Origin: Stomorhina lunata
Taxonomy: Eukaryota > Arthropoda > Insecta > Diptera > Rhiniidae
Length of the DNA: 64,000 bases
Direction: 5' to 3'
NCBI GenBank assembly: GCA_933228675.1
Contig: OW121741.1
Location: 57,266,056 to 57,330,055 of the forward strand
Below, piece by piece: positions 1 through 10,500 of this stretch (its first letter is position 1; every line of letters starts with the position of its first letter). The notes beneath the pieces were generated by a model. That model worked only from the letters and a program-made list of their open reading frames with translations, did no database searches and had not been told where the DNA came from. The position numbers and the translations under genes are program-made.

Positions 1-190
1 TGTCATTGGTTTTGTTGAGCAATAACGGAAAGGGAGTCAAATTTCGGAATATGAATCGATTGCTTAAACAGTTCAAAAAAATAAAGTCAAGTGTCTTTGA
101 CTTTATTTTTCGGTTTGTTTAATGTATTTGGAAATGATTGAATCCACATCCACGAGGGTTGGTTGAGTATGTGGGATTACATACGTAACT
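1..190 (-). repeat. Partial LTR of outer copy A (3' LTR on the minus strand)
   Basis: This matches the last 190 bases of the complete LTRs at 5497-5995, 12267-12765 and 13735-14234, ending in GTAACT (AGTTAC on the minus strand). The window edge truncates it. Its 7-A run near 80 matches the 13735-14234 LTR rather than the inner pair. Confidence 0.95.
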
Positions 191-1794
191 CCTCCCCCAT
201 TAGATGAAGGATTCTCCTGAATTCTTCCATTTGACTTCTTATTTTTGTTACAAAAAATTACTATTAATATAATTGCTATTGCCACAATTGCTGTTGGTGG
301 TATGGTGTAAATAATGATCTTGTTGTTGAATTTTATTTCCTCAATTTCTTTCATATTTTGTATTGTTTTTATTTTTACTTCTTCTATAGTGAGTGTATTA
401 TTAAATTTTATATTTTGAAATTTTGGAACAATTATTTTATCTAGATACATTTTATTATTATTTGAAAATCTTTGATTTGCTATTGTTAAAGTGCAATTAT
501 TATACTGTATTAAGTAATTCCCATTCAAAATATTGTTTGTGTTATTGTAGTTGCTTGTAATTGTACTATTCTTTGCATTTTTTACAATAATTGTTTGGTC
601 GTTTATATTTATGATTTCCGTGTTTTCGTTTGTTATAATCTTACATGTTTTTTCTGTTGTACAATGCCTTGATAATTTACACTCGGTTAAATAATTGTCT
701 TGTTTATAAATATATGTTTTGTTATTATAATTAAATATGTTTTCGATTTCTGCCTCTATTTCTTTATTTAAGTATGGCATAGGTATAATAGTTGTTACTT
801 GTATAGAATGGAATAGTCTTGGAACTTTAATTATAAATATTAGTTCATTAGTTTTTTCGAAAATAGCAGTTCTTAAGAATTTTATTTTTCTTATATCTAT
901 ATTGTAATCATCTATCTCTTGCTTTGTTAGGATGCTGGGGTCTGTTATTCCATTTTGTGCTGTTGTTATATAGTTTTGTATATGTTCAATGTGGTTTCTA
1001 ATTGTTGTCAAAATAAGTAGATTTTCGAAATATATGTTTTTTGCTAGTATGTCTCTTACAGATCTATGTAGTCCTTCCATATAATATATTAAATTTTTCT
1101 GGTTCTGAGATACAGTGTTTCTTATTAGTTGAATTGTATTGTTGAAGTGGTCGTTAATTTTTATCTGTTGATTTAAGTTTGTTATAGAGTTATGTATGTT
1201 GGTGTCAACTGTATTAAAATGTTGAATTATATCTTCTTGGTCAGTATTGTCCATGGTGCCGAAAAGGTATTTCCAAGCATGTCCTACCAAATTTAAAAGT
1301 CCACGTTTTTGCCTATTGCTGGGTGTTATTGTTTTTGTCTTGCTTAAAAGTGTATCTATCTCATTACATATAAATATTTTCTCATTGTTTTTCAAATTGT
1401 TTGAGTCACTTCTCATTTGCATAAGTATGTTTGTTATTTCTTTTACATCAATGTGGTGTAAAATTAGATCTGATTCTATGGGTATGCTGGAATTGTAGTT
1501 GTTAATTTGTACATATCCGTTAGTTTCCGTTATTGGATGTATTATTATGTTGGCCTGAGTTTTTGTTAATATAAGTATGGTTATTAATATTTGTAATATA
1601 ACCTGTAACTTTAAATGTAAGTATAGATTAATTAGATTGTTGTATCTATTGGATATATATATTTTTTTTTGTTCTTGTCCGTAGTTGGTATTGTCTGTTT
1701 CTATTATAATTTGTTCGTTTTGATCTATTTTAGTTTTTAAATCGTCTTTTAAGGTCCCTGAAACGTTTAGCCAAATATTCGAAGTCAATATCAT
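103..1794 (-). CDS. env: Errantivirus envelope-like protein, copy A
   Basis: A 563-residue open frame whose translation is identical to env of copy B at 5908-7599. Class: errantivirus env, a membrane glycoprotein precursor. It shows a hydrophobic segment near residues 62-77 that could act as signal sequence, a basic RQKR site at 161-164 followed by a hydrophobic stretch, many N-x-S/T sites, and a C-terminal membrane anchor at about 492-514. A tail of roughly 49 residues follows. The start overlaps the end of pol by 65 bases, so expression from a spliced RNA is likely (family knowledge). The stop lies in the LTR. The frame is open although the rest of copy A is broken. Confidence 0.92.
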   Translation of the reverse strand: MILTSNIWLNVSGTLKDDLKTKIDQNEQIIIETDNTNYGQEQKKIYISNRYNNLINLYLHLKLQVILQILITILILTKTQANIIIHPITETNGYVQINNYNSSIPIESDLILHHIDVKEITNILMQMRSDSNNLKNNEKIFICNEIDTLLSKTKTITPSNRQKRGLLNLVGHAWKYLFGTMDNTDQEDIIQHFNTVDTNIHNSITNLNQQIKINDHFNNTIQLIRNTVSQNQKNLIYYMEGLHRSVRDILAKNIYFENLLILTTIRNHIEHIQNYITTAQNGITDPSILTKQEIDDYNIDIRKIKFLRTAIFEKTNELIFIIKVPRLFHSIQVTTIIPMPYLNKEIEAEIENIFNYNNKTYIYKQDNYLTECKLSRHCTTEKTCKIITNENTEIININDQTIIVKNAKNSTITSNYNNTNNILNGNYLIQYNNCTLTIANQRFSNNNKMYLDKIIVPKFQNIKFNNTLTIEEVKIKTIQNMKEIEEIKFNNKIIIYTIPPTAIVAIAIILIVIFCNKNKKSNGRIQENPSSNGGGVTYVIPHTQPTLVDVDSIISKYIKQTEK

Positions 1795-4700
1795 CGTCGT
1801 CGTTATGGTTTATCATGTTTATGCTATTATTGATATTTGAATAATTAGGAATCCCTGAGAACTTCAAAGGTCTTTTAATATTTGACACATGAACATTTTC
1901 TAACCTCTGTTTTCTAAATTTAGGCTGCTCTTTGTGTCTTAAATTCTTATAATTCTTTATGTAACCTTCCTGTCTTGTTTCTACATAAGTTTCCCTATTT
2001 CTATTTGCTTTGGATATTAGTTGTTCTTTTGCTTTATGTAATCGTTCATATATTATGGAATGGTCAATTATGTGATTTTGAGCTTCTAATGGTGTACATT
2101 TAATTGTGCTATGGTATGTATCGTTGTACAACCTTATAGCTTTGGATATTTGTTGTGTAATTGGTAAATGATTTTCAAGATTTAAGGTTCTTATTTTCTC
2201 TGTTATTGTGTTGTTTAATCTTTCAATATCGCTGTTGCCAGTATGACTGTTCGGTTTAGTAATGTGATATTCTATTCCTTCAGTCTGCAAAAATGTTTTA
2301 ACATTCTCGTTATTGAATTCGTTGTCAAATACCATTTTCTTTATTTTTCCTTTAATTGCCAAAAATTGTTGTAGTTGTGCAACAAGTGTAATACTATTTC
2401 TATCTGTAAGTGGCAAGCAAGTGGCATGTTTTGAAAACTTATCAATAAAAACGATGAAGGAATGTTTGCTATTAACGTATGTATCTACATGTATAATTTC
2501 ATTAGTAGTATGCGGAGTTTCTGTTATGTAAAACTTGTTTTTGATTGGGTTTCTATCATATTTTCCTCCTGAGCATACATCACAGTTGTTAATGACCTTT
2601 GTTATTTCTTCCTTAAGCTGAGGATTGTATAGTAAATATTTTAGCTTTTCGAAAGTTGCTGTTATACCGCAGTGTCCACTTTCGTTTTTATGAAAGAGAG
2701 CAATTTGTTTTCTTAGTTCTTCATCATCTTCAATATCTTTTGCCAGTCGAGAACACCTAACAAATTTAACGTGAGGGTTCATAGAGAATTCCTCTTCTAT
2801 AATTTTCTGTACTTTGCAAAATTCGTGATCATTCAGGTTAGAGTATATTCCTACCTTTCCTTTTCCAATTTCTTTTCTTACGATATCCAAGACCCTATTC
2901 TCGTTAATATCATTCTTGTCTATGCAAATACGTTTATATTTAAACAATCTTTCAACTGTTTTTGGTTTTTCTTCTAAAACTATTATTTGTGTTTTGAACC
3001 GATTGACAACAGTATCCAAAATTGGAATTGCATATCCTAGATCTTCCTCTTGGGAATGTATCGTTTCAACTTCGACCGTCATGCTGCCATTTTCTTCCTG
3101 ATCCTGTAGAATTTCCATTTGGGCATTGATTTCATCATTTCTTATTCGACTCAAGAAATCGGCGACATTATTAGTTTTTCCTTTAATATATTCAATTGAA
3201 AAGTTGTATTCTCCCAAGCTAAGAAGCCATCTCTGAAGTTTTGGGTTCATATCTTTACCCGAATATTTTGTCATCAGCCACTTCAGTGGTTGATGATCAC
3301 ACTCTAAATCGAATTCTCTGCCAAAGATATAAGGTCGGAAGTATTTTACTGCCCACACTATGGCGAGAAGTTCCTTTTCTATAGCAGCATAGTTAGTTTC
3401 GTGTTTGTTTAAAGTTCTTGATGCATATGCAATAGGGTGTCCATCTTGGGAAAGGACGGCTCCGAGGGCAATGTTGCTTGCATCTGTTGTGATTTTAAAC
3501 TTTTTTGTGAAATCTGGGTAACGTAATATTGGTGAATTTGTTATTAGGTCTTTAAGTTTTTCAAAAGAAGTAATGTAACTAGGATCATATGTATTAATTG
3601 GTTGATCCTTTTTTAAAAATCGTGTCATGGGGTATGCAATTTTTGCATAATCTTTGACAAATTTTCTATAAAATCCTGTCATACCCAGGAAAGATTTTAT
3701 TTGTTTTGTATTTTTTGGAATTTTCAAACTTTTTATTATTCCTACTTTAGCAGGGTTTGGTTGTATTCCGTTTGCTGTAAGGATGTGTCCCAAAAACTGA
3801 GTTTCTTTTTTTAGAAAATCGCATTTGTCAATTTGTATTTTGAGGTGGGCTTTTTTGAGTGCTTTAAATATAAGCTTTAGATTGGTTAAGTGTTCTTCCA
3901 AGGATGTTCCGAAGACTAATATGTCGTCCATATAAACGACGCATATTTTGTTAATATATTCATGTAAAATTTTATTCATCAACCTTTGGAATGTTGATGG
4001 GGCATTTTTTAGGCCAAATGGCATACGAATAAATTCGTAGTGTCCAAATGGTGTTGAAAACGCCGTTTTTGCTCTATCCTCCTCTCTAACTGGAATTTGG
4101 TGGAATCCTTTTGCCAAGTCCAGTGTTGTAAAATATTGTGCCCTACCAATTTTGTCTAATAATGAGTTTAAATTCGGAATAGGATATTTATCGTCAATTG
4201 TAAACTCATTTAGTTTTCTATAGTCAATAACGATTCTATATTTTTTCTCTCCTGAGTTATCTAATTTCTTTTCAACGATCCATAGCGGACTATTGTATGG
4301 GGAATTGCTTTCTCTTATTATTTTTTGTTCAAGCATTTCCTTGATTTGGCGTTTAATTTCTTCCTCGTGTATTTGAGGATACCTATATATTTTAGAATAT
4401 AAAGGCCTTTCGTTTGTGGTTACTATTTCATGGCATACTTCGTTTGTACATGATAGATAGTCTCCTTCTTTAAAGAAGAGATTTTCGAACTCAGTAAGCA
4501 GCCTTAAGGTTGCCTGATATTCTTCGGTATTCATGTGAGAAAAATCAATGTTATCTCTTATATTTCTATTTCCTATTTGTTGTATACTACAAATGTTATG
4601 AATATATTCTGGATAATTGTATTCTTCAAAATAAAGTTTGTTGTTTAGTATTTGTATACATTTTTGTTCATAGTCGATTTTTGCCTTAAGAGGTTGCAGG

Positions 4701-5008
4701 AAATTTTGGCCAATTATGCCCGAATAATTTTTATTTTGGAAATTGATTATTTTCCATTGGAGTGTCCCTAGACAACCAAATTCTTTTGGGAATGGTGTTG
4801 TCACTACGAATTTAATTATATTTGTACCGTTAAGTGTATTATACGGCAAAGGGTTTTTAAGTGTAATTTTTTTATATTGCTCCGTTAGTATTCCTTCTTT
4901 TAGGATACTTGTGGTAGAACCTGTGTCAATGAGACATCTAATGGTCTGTTTACCTATTGAAATTTTTATTATGGGTAGTACTGATTTTGAGGCGATACTA
5001 TAAAATTT
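1730..5008 (-). CDS. pol: Gypsy-type polyprotein (protease, RT, RNase H, integrase), copy A
   Basis: The first in-frame ATG is at 4849 (1039 residues), but the frame is open upstream to the gag overlap and encodes a retroviral aspartic protease motif LIDTGS there. The real start is therefore probably a -1 ribosomal frameshift from gag. Residue numbers from that ATG: RT palm YMDD at 306-309, RNase H starting near TTDAS at 454, integrase zinc site H720/H726/C756/C759, catalytic D789, D842 and E876. It differs from copy B by Leu versus Ile at residue 324. It ends 65 bases inside env. The frame is intact, but the gag upstream is destroyed, so production of Pol from this copy is doubtful. Confidence 0.92.
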   Translation of the reverse strand, partial: KFYSIASKSVLPIIKISIGKQTIRCLIDTGSTTSILKEGILTEQYKKITLKNPLPYNTLNGTNIIKFVVTTPFPKEFGCLGTLQWKIINFQNKNYSGIIGQNFLQPLKAKIDYEQKCIQILNNKLYFEEYNYPEYIHNICSIQQIGNRNIRDNIDFSHMNTEEYQATLRLLTEFENLFFKEGDYLSCTNEVCHEIVTTNERPLYSKIYRYPQIHEEEIKRQIKEMLEQKIIRESNSPYNSPLWIVEKKLDNSGEKKYRIVIDYRKLNEFTIDDKYPIPNLNSLLDKIGRAQYFTTLDLAKGFHQIPVREEDRAKTAFSTPFGHYEFIRMPFGLKNAPSTFQRLMNKILHEYINKICVVYMDDILVFGTSLEEHLTNLKLIFKALKKAHLKIQIDKCDFLKKETQFLGHILTANGIQPNPAKVGIIKSLKIPKNTKQIKSFLGMTGFYRKFVKDYAKIAYPMTRFLKKDQPINTYDPSYITSFEKLKDLITNSPILRYPDFTKKFKITTDASNIALGAVLSQDGHPIAYASRTLNKHETNYAAIEKELLAIVWAVKYFRPYIFGREFDLECDHQPLKWLMTKYSGKDMNPKLQRWLLSLGEYNFSIEYIKGKTNNVADFLSRIRNDEINAQMEILQDQEENGSMTVEVETIHSQEEDLGYAIPILDTVVNRFKTQIIVLEEKPKTVERLFKYKRICIDKNDINENRVLDIVRKEIGKGKVGIYSNLNDHEFCKVQKIIEEEFSMNPHVKFVRCSRLAKDIEDDEELRKQIALFHKNESGHCGITATFEKLKYLLYNPQLKEEITKVINNCDVCSGGKYDRNPIKNKFYITETPHTTNEIIHVDTYVNSKHSFIVFIDKFSKHATCLPLTDRNSITLVAQLQQFLAIKGKIKKMVFDNEFNNENVKTFLQTEGIEYHITKPNSHTGNSDIERLNNTITEKIRTLNLENHLPITQQISKAIRLYNDTYHSTIKCTPLEAQNHIIDHSIIYERLHKAKEQLISKANRNRETYVETRQEGYIKNYKNLRHKEQPKFRKQRLENVHVSNIKRPLKFSGIPNYSNINNSINMINHNDDDDIDFEYLAKRFRDLKRRFKN

Positions 5009-5496
5009 AGATCCTTATTTTCTGTAACCTGTTCTTCTTGAAAGGTGCCTATGTCCATGGGTTCTGGTTCTGAGTTGCGACTGAATCTGCTCATTCGTGT
5101 AATCCTTGTTTGGTTTGAATTGTTATTGTTTAGGTTGTTTTGTATGTTCGTGTTATTTTGTCTGTGGCTATGTATGTTTGATGCTGAATGATTTTGGTTG
5201 TAACCGTTTCTGTTTGGTAGTGTGTTAGTTTGGTTATATCTGTATCCGTAAGTACTTGGAATTGTTTCGTCTTGATTTTGTCTGTTTTTGTTTGCTGTTT
5301 TGTAATAGTTGTTTGCATTTTTTCTGTGTTCTAAGTGAATAGTCCTAGGCATCTAATGCTTTTATTTGTGAATATTTCGTCGCGATGTCATTGAGTGTAG
5401 TGTTATGGTTAAGATGTATTCTCATGGGAATATCTATTTTTTCTATAAGTATATTGACTAAATCTTTATCAGTCCTATCTGGCCTAAAGATGTCCG
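4969..5496 (-). pseudogene. 3' fragment of gag, copy A
   Basis: This corresponds to the C-terminal part of gag in copy B (asparagine-rich tail ending in SPQNQYYP). It is cut at 5496 by insertion of copy B. It also carries a 2-bp deletion near 5348 relative to copy B (plus strand CCTAGGCATC against CCTAGGATCATC), so the frame is shifted independently of the insertion. Only the last part, about 127 residues, stays open. Confidence 0.9.
5493..5496. other. Left target-site duplication TCCG of inner copy B
   Basis: TCCG directly precedes the inner LTR and is repeated at 12766-12769 right after the other LTR. In the undisturbed gag of copy B the same place (11300-11303) has a single TCCG. A 4-bp duplication is the family norm. 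Confidence 0.95.
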
Positions 5497-5995
5497 AATT
5501 ATGTTTTTATTCTTTTTTTAAAAAAGGAATAAAACAACCGAGATTTTATTTTTTAAATCTTTATTGAATGACTTTGGTCTTAAGACTAACTTATTTTAAA
5601 ATTCTTAACTCTATTGTTGGTACAAAATTCGGTTTTTGTTTATTAATAATTTTCTGTATGTTTGTTTAATTGTGGCAACTTAATTGATTGGGTCATCAAT
5701 AAAAAATCAAAAGACTTAACATAAAATATTTATTAATGGTTTAGAATTTCATTCAAATTGTATTCTGCTACATATAGCAGAATAAAATTTGAATGAATGA
5801 AAAATGTCATTGGTTTTGTTGAGCAATAACGGAAAGGGAGTCAAATTTCGGAATATGAATCGATTGCTTAAACAGTTCAAAAAAAATAAAGTCAAGTGTC
5901 TTTGACTTTATTTTTCGGTTTGTTTAATGTATTTGGAAATGATTGAATCCACATCCACGAGGGTTGGTTGAGTATGTGGGATTACATACGTAACT
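5497..5995 (-). repeat. 3' LTR of copy B (499 bp)
   Basis: On the minus strand it starts AGTTAC and ends CATAATT, the AGTTA...AATT signature of errantiviruses. It contains the last codons and stop of env, an AATAAA inside a 14-bp stem (5882-5915), and a second hairpin with TATTCTGCTA/TAGCAGAATA arms near 5761-5784. The boundary is set by the flanking TCCG and by the match to 12267-12765. Confidence 0.95.
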
Positions 5996-7599
5996 CCTCC
6001 CCCATTAGATGAAGGATTCTCCTGAATTCTTCCATTTGACTTCTTATTTTTGTTACAAAAAATTACTATTAATATAATTGCTATTGCCACAATTGCTGTT
6101 GGTGGTATGGTGTAAATAATGATCTTGTTGTTGAATTTTATTTCCTCAATTTCTTTCATATTTTGTATTGTTTTTATTTTTACTTCTTCTATAGTGAGTG
6201 TATTATTAAATTTTATATTTTGAAATTTTGGAACAATTATTTTATCTAGATACATTTTATTATTATTTGAAAATCTTTGATTTGCTATTGTTAAAGTGCA
6301 ATTATTATACTGTATTAAGTAATTCCCATTCAAAATATTGTTTGTGTTATTGTAGTTGCTTGTAATTGTACTATTCTTTGCATTTTTTACAATAATTGTT
6401 TGGTCGTTTATATTTATGATTTCCGTGTTTTCGTTTGTTATAATCTTACATGTTTTTTCTGTTGTACAATGCCTTGATAATTTACACTCGGTTAAATAAT
6501 TGTCTTGTTTATAAATATATGTTTTGTTATTATAATTAAATATGTTTTCGATTTCTGCCTCTATTTCTTTATTTAAGTATGGCATAGGTATAATAGTTGT
6601 TACTTGTATAGAATGGAATAGTCTTGGAACTTTAATTATAAATATTAGTTCATTAGTTTTTTCGAAAATAGCAGTTCTTAAGAATTTTATTTTTCTTATA
6701 TCTATATTGTAATCATCTATCTCTTGCTTTGTTAGGATGCTGGGGTCTGTTATTCCATTTTGTGCTGTTGTTATATAGTTTTGTATATGTTCAATGTGGT
6801 TTCTAATTGTTGTCAAAATAAGTAGATTTTCGAAATATATGTTTTTTGCTAGTATGTCTCTTACAGATCTATGTAGTCCTTCCATATAATATATTAAATT
6901 TTTCTGGTTCTGAGATACAGTGTTTCTTATTAGTTGAATTGTATTGTTGAAGTGGTCGTTAATTTTTATCTGTTGATTTAAGTTTGTTATAGAGTTATGT
7001 ATGTTGGTGTCAACTGTATTAAAATGTTGAATTATATCTTCTTGGTCAGTATTGTCCATGGTGCCGAAAAGGTATTTCCAAGCATGTCCTACCAAATTTA
7101 AAAGTCCACGTTTTTGCCTATTGCTGGGTGTTATTGTTTTTGTCTTGCTTAAAAGTGTATCTATCTCATTACATATAAATATTTTCTCATTGTTTTTCAA
7201 ATTGTTTGAGTCACTTCTCATTTGCATAAGTATGTTTGTTATTTCTTTTACATCAATGTGGTGTAAAATTAGATCTGATTCTATGGGTATGCTGGAATTG
7301 TAGTTGTTAATTTGTACATATCCGTTAGTTTCCGTTATTGGATGTATTATTATGTTGGCCTGAGTTTTTGTTAATATAAGTATGGTTATTAATATTTGTA
7401 ATATAACCTGTAACTTTAAATGTAAGTATAGATTAATTAGATTGTTGTATCTATTGGATATATATATTTTTTTTTGTTCTTGTCCGTAGTTGGTATTGTC
7501 TGTTTCTATTATAATTTGTTCGTTTTGATCTATTTTAGTTTTTAAATCGTCTTTTAAGGTCCCTGAAACGTTTAGCCAAATATTCGAAGTCAATATCAT
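5908..7599 (-). CDS. env: Errantivirus envelope-like protein, copy B
   Basis: A 563-residue putative envelope glycoprotein precursor, intact. Layout: a short N-terminal part shared with the pol overlap, a hydrophobic segment at about 62-77, a putative furin-type site RQKR (161-164) followed by a hydrophobic stretch, a glycosylation-rich ectodomain, a membrane anchor at about 492-514 and a basic then polar tail. The start lies inside the pol end (7535-7599 overlap), which in errantiviruses is bypassed by splicing. The last 28 or so codons lie in the LTR, so that part is duplicated in both LTRs. Errantivirus env allows particle transfer between ovarian cells in some species; whether this one works cannot be read from sequence. 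Confidence 0.93.
   Translation of the reverse strand: MILTSNIWLNVSGTLKDDLKTKIDQNEQIIIETDNTNYGQEQKKIYISNRYNNLINLYLHLKLQVILQILITILILTKTQANIIIHPITETNGYVQINNYNSSIPIESDLILHHIDVKEITNILMQMRSDSNNLKNNEKIFICNEIDTLLSKTKTITPSNRQKRGLLNLVGHAWKYLFGTMDNTDQEDIIQHFNTVDTNIHNSITNLNQQIKINDHFNNTIQLIRNTVSQNQKNLIYYMEGLHRSVRDILAKNIYFENLLILTTIRNHIEHIQNYITTAQNGITDPSILTKQEIDDYNIDIRKIKFLRTAIFEKTNELIFIIKVPRLFHSIQVTTIIPMPYLNKEIEAEIENIFNYNNKTYIYKQDNYLTECKLSRHCTTEKTCKIITNENTEIININDQTIIVKNAKNSTITSNYNNTNNILNGNYLIQYNNCTLTIANQRFSNNNKMYLDKIIVPKFQNIKFNNTLTIEEVKIKTIQNMKEIEEIKFNNKIIIYTIPPTAIVAIAIILIVIFCNKNKKSNGRIQENPSSNGGGVTYVIPHTQPTLVDVDSIISKYIKQTEK
5996..6005 (-). other. Polypurine tract of copy B
   Basis: On the minus strand ATGGGGGAGG directly abuts the LTR start AGTTAC, as expected for the plus-strand primer of reverse transcription. 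The same tract is at 191-200 in copy A. Confidence 0.85.
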
Positions 7600-10500
7600 C
7601 GTCGTCGTTATGGTTTATCATGTTTATGCTATTATTGATATTTGAATAATTAGGAATCCCTGAGAACTTCAAAGGTCTTTTAATATTTGACACATGAACA
7701 TTTTCTAACCTCTGTTTTCTAAATTTAGGCTGCTCTTTGTGTCTTAAATTCTTATAATTCTTTATGTAACCTTCCTGTCTTGTTTCTACATAAGTTTCCC
7801 TATTTCTATTTGCTTTGGATATTAGTTGTTCTTTTGCTTTATGTAATCGTTCATATATTATGGAATGGTCAATTATGTGATTTTGAGCTTCTAATGGTGT
7901 ACATTTAATTGTGCTATGGTATGTATCGTTGTACAACCTTATAGCTTTGGATATTTGTTGTGTAATTGGTAAATGATTTTCAAGATTTAAGGTTCTTATT
8001 TTCTCTGTTATTGTGTTGTTTAATCTTTCAATATCGCTGTTGCCAGTATGACTGTTCGGTTTAGTAATGTGATATTCTATTCCTTCAGTCTGCAAAAATG
8101 TTTTAACATTCTCGTTATTGAATTCGTTGTCAAATACCATTTTCTTTATTTTTCCTTTAATTGCCAAAAATTGTTGTAGTTGTGCAACAAGTGTAATACT
8201 ATTTCTATCTGTAAGTGGCAAGCAAGTGGCATGTTTTGAAAACTTATCAATAAAAACGATGAAGGAATGTTTGCTATTAACGTATGTATCTACATGTATA
8301 ATTTCATTAGTAGTATGCGGAGTTTCTGTTATGTAAAACTTGTTTTTGATTGGGTTTCTATCATATTTTCCTCCTGAGCATACATCACAGTTGTTAATGA
8401 CCTTTGTTATTTCTTCCTTAAGCTGAGGATTGTATAGTAAATATTTTAGCTTTTCGAAAGTTGCTGTTATACCGCAGTGTCCACTTTCGTTTTTATGAAA
8501 GAGAGCAATTTGTTTTCTTAGTTCTTCATCATCTTCAATATCTTTTGCCAGTCGAGAACACCTAACAAATTTAACGTGAGGGTTCATAGAGAATTCCTCT
8601 TCTATAATTTTCTGTACTTTGCAAAATTCGTGATCATTCAGGTTAGAGTATATTCCTACCTTTCCTTTTCCAATTTCTTTTCTTACGATATCCAAGACCC
8701 TATTCTCGTTAATATCATTCTTGTCTATGCAAATACGTTTATATTTAAACAATCTTTCAACTGTTTTTGGTTTTTCTTCTAAAACTATTATTTGTGTTTT
8801 GAACCGATTGACAACAGTATCCAAAATTGGAATTGCATATCCTAGATCTTCCTCTTGGGAATGTATCGTTTCAACTTCGACCGTCATGCTGCCATTTTCT
8901 TCCTGATCCTGTAGAATTTCCATTTGGGCATTGATTTCATCATTTCTTATTCGACTCAAGAAATCGGCGACATTATTAGTTTTTCCTTTAATATATTCAA
9001 TTGAAAAGTTGTATTCTCCCAAGCTAAGAAGCCATCTCTGAAGTTTTGGGTTCATATCTTTACCCGAATATTTTGTCATCAGCCACTTCAGTGGTTGATG
9101 ATCACACTCTAAATCGAATTCTCTGCCAAAGATATAAGGTCGGAAGTATTTTACTGCCCACACTATGGCGAGAAGTTCCTTTTCTATAGCAGCATAGTTA
9201 GTTTCGTGTTTGTTTAAAGTTCTTGATGCATATGCAATAGGGTGTCCATCTTGGGAAAGGACGGCTCCGAGGGCAATGTTGCTTGCATCTGTTGTGATTT
9301 TAAACTTTTTTGTGAAATCTGGGTAACGTAATATTGGTGAATTTGTTATTAGGTCTTTAAGTTTTTCAAAAGAAGTAATGTAACTAGGATCATATGTATT
9401 AATTGGTTGATCCTTTTTTAAAAATCGTGTCATGGGGTATGCAATTTTTGCATAATCTTTGACAAATTTTCTATAAAATCCTGTCATACCCAGGAAAGAT
9501 TTTATTTGTTTTGTATTTTTTGGAATTTTCAAACTTTTTATTATTCCTACTTTAGCAGGGTTTGGTTGTATTCCGTTTGCTGTAAGGATGTGTCCCAAAA
9601 ACTGAGTTTCTTTTTTTAGAAAATCGCATTTGTCAATTTGTATTTTGAGGTGGGCTTTTTTGAGTGCTTTAAATATAAGCTTTATATTGGTTAAGTGTTC
9701 TTCCAAGGATGTTCCGAAGACTAATATGTCGTCCATATAAACGACGCATATTTTGTTAATATATTCATGTAAAATTTTATTCATCAACCTTTGGAATGTT
9801 GATGGGGCATTTTTTAGGCCAAATGGCATACGAATAAATTCGTAGTGTCCAAATGGTGTTGAAAACGCCGTTTTTGCTCTATCCTCCTCTCTAACTGGAA
9901 TTTGGTGGAATCCTTTTGCCAAGTCCAGTGTTGTAAAATATTGTGCCCTACCAATTTTGTCTAATAATGAGTTTAAATTCGGAATAGGATATTTATCGTC
10001 AATTGTAAACTCATTTAGTTTTCTATAGTCAATAACGATTCTATATTTTTTCTCTCCTGAGTTATCTAATTTCTTTTCAACGATCCATAGCGGACTATTG
10101 TATGGGGAATTGCTTTCTCTTATTATTTTTTGTTCAAGCATTTCCTTGATTTGGCGTTTAATTTCTTCCTCGTGTATTTGAGGATACCTATATATTTTAG
10201 AATATAAAGGCCTTTCGTTTGTGGTTACTATTTCATGGCATACTTCGTTTGTACATGATAGATAGTCTCCTTCTTTAAAGAAGAGATTTTCGAACTCAGT
10301 AAGCAGCCTTAAGGTTGCCTGATATTCTTCGGTATTCATGTGAGAAAAATCAATGTTATCTCTTATATTTCTATTTCCTATTTGTTGTATACTACAAATG
10401 TTATGAATATATTCTGGATAATTGTATTCTTCAAAATAAAGTTTGTTGTTTAGTATTTGTATACATTTTTGTTCATAGTCGATTTTTGCTTTAAGAGGTT

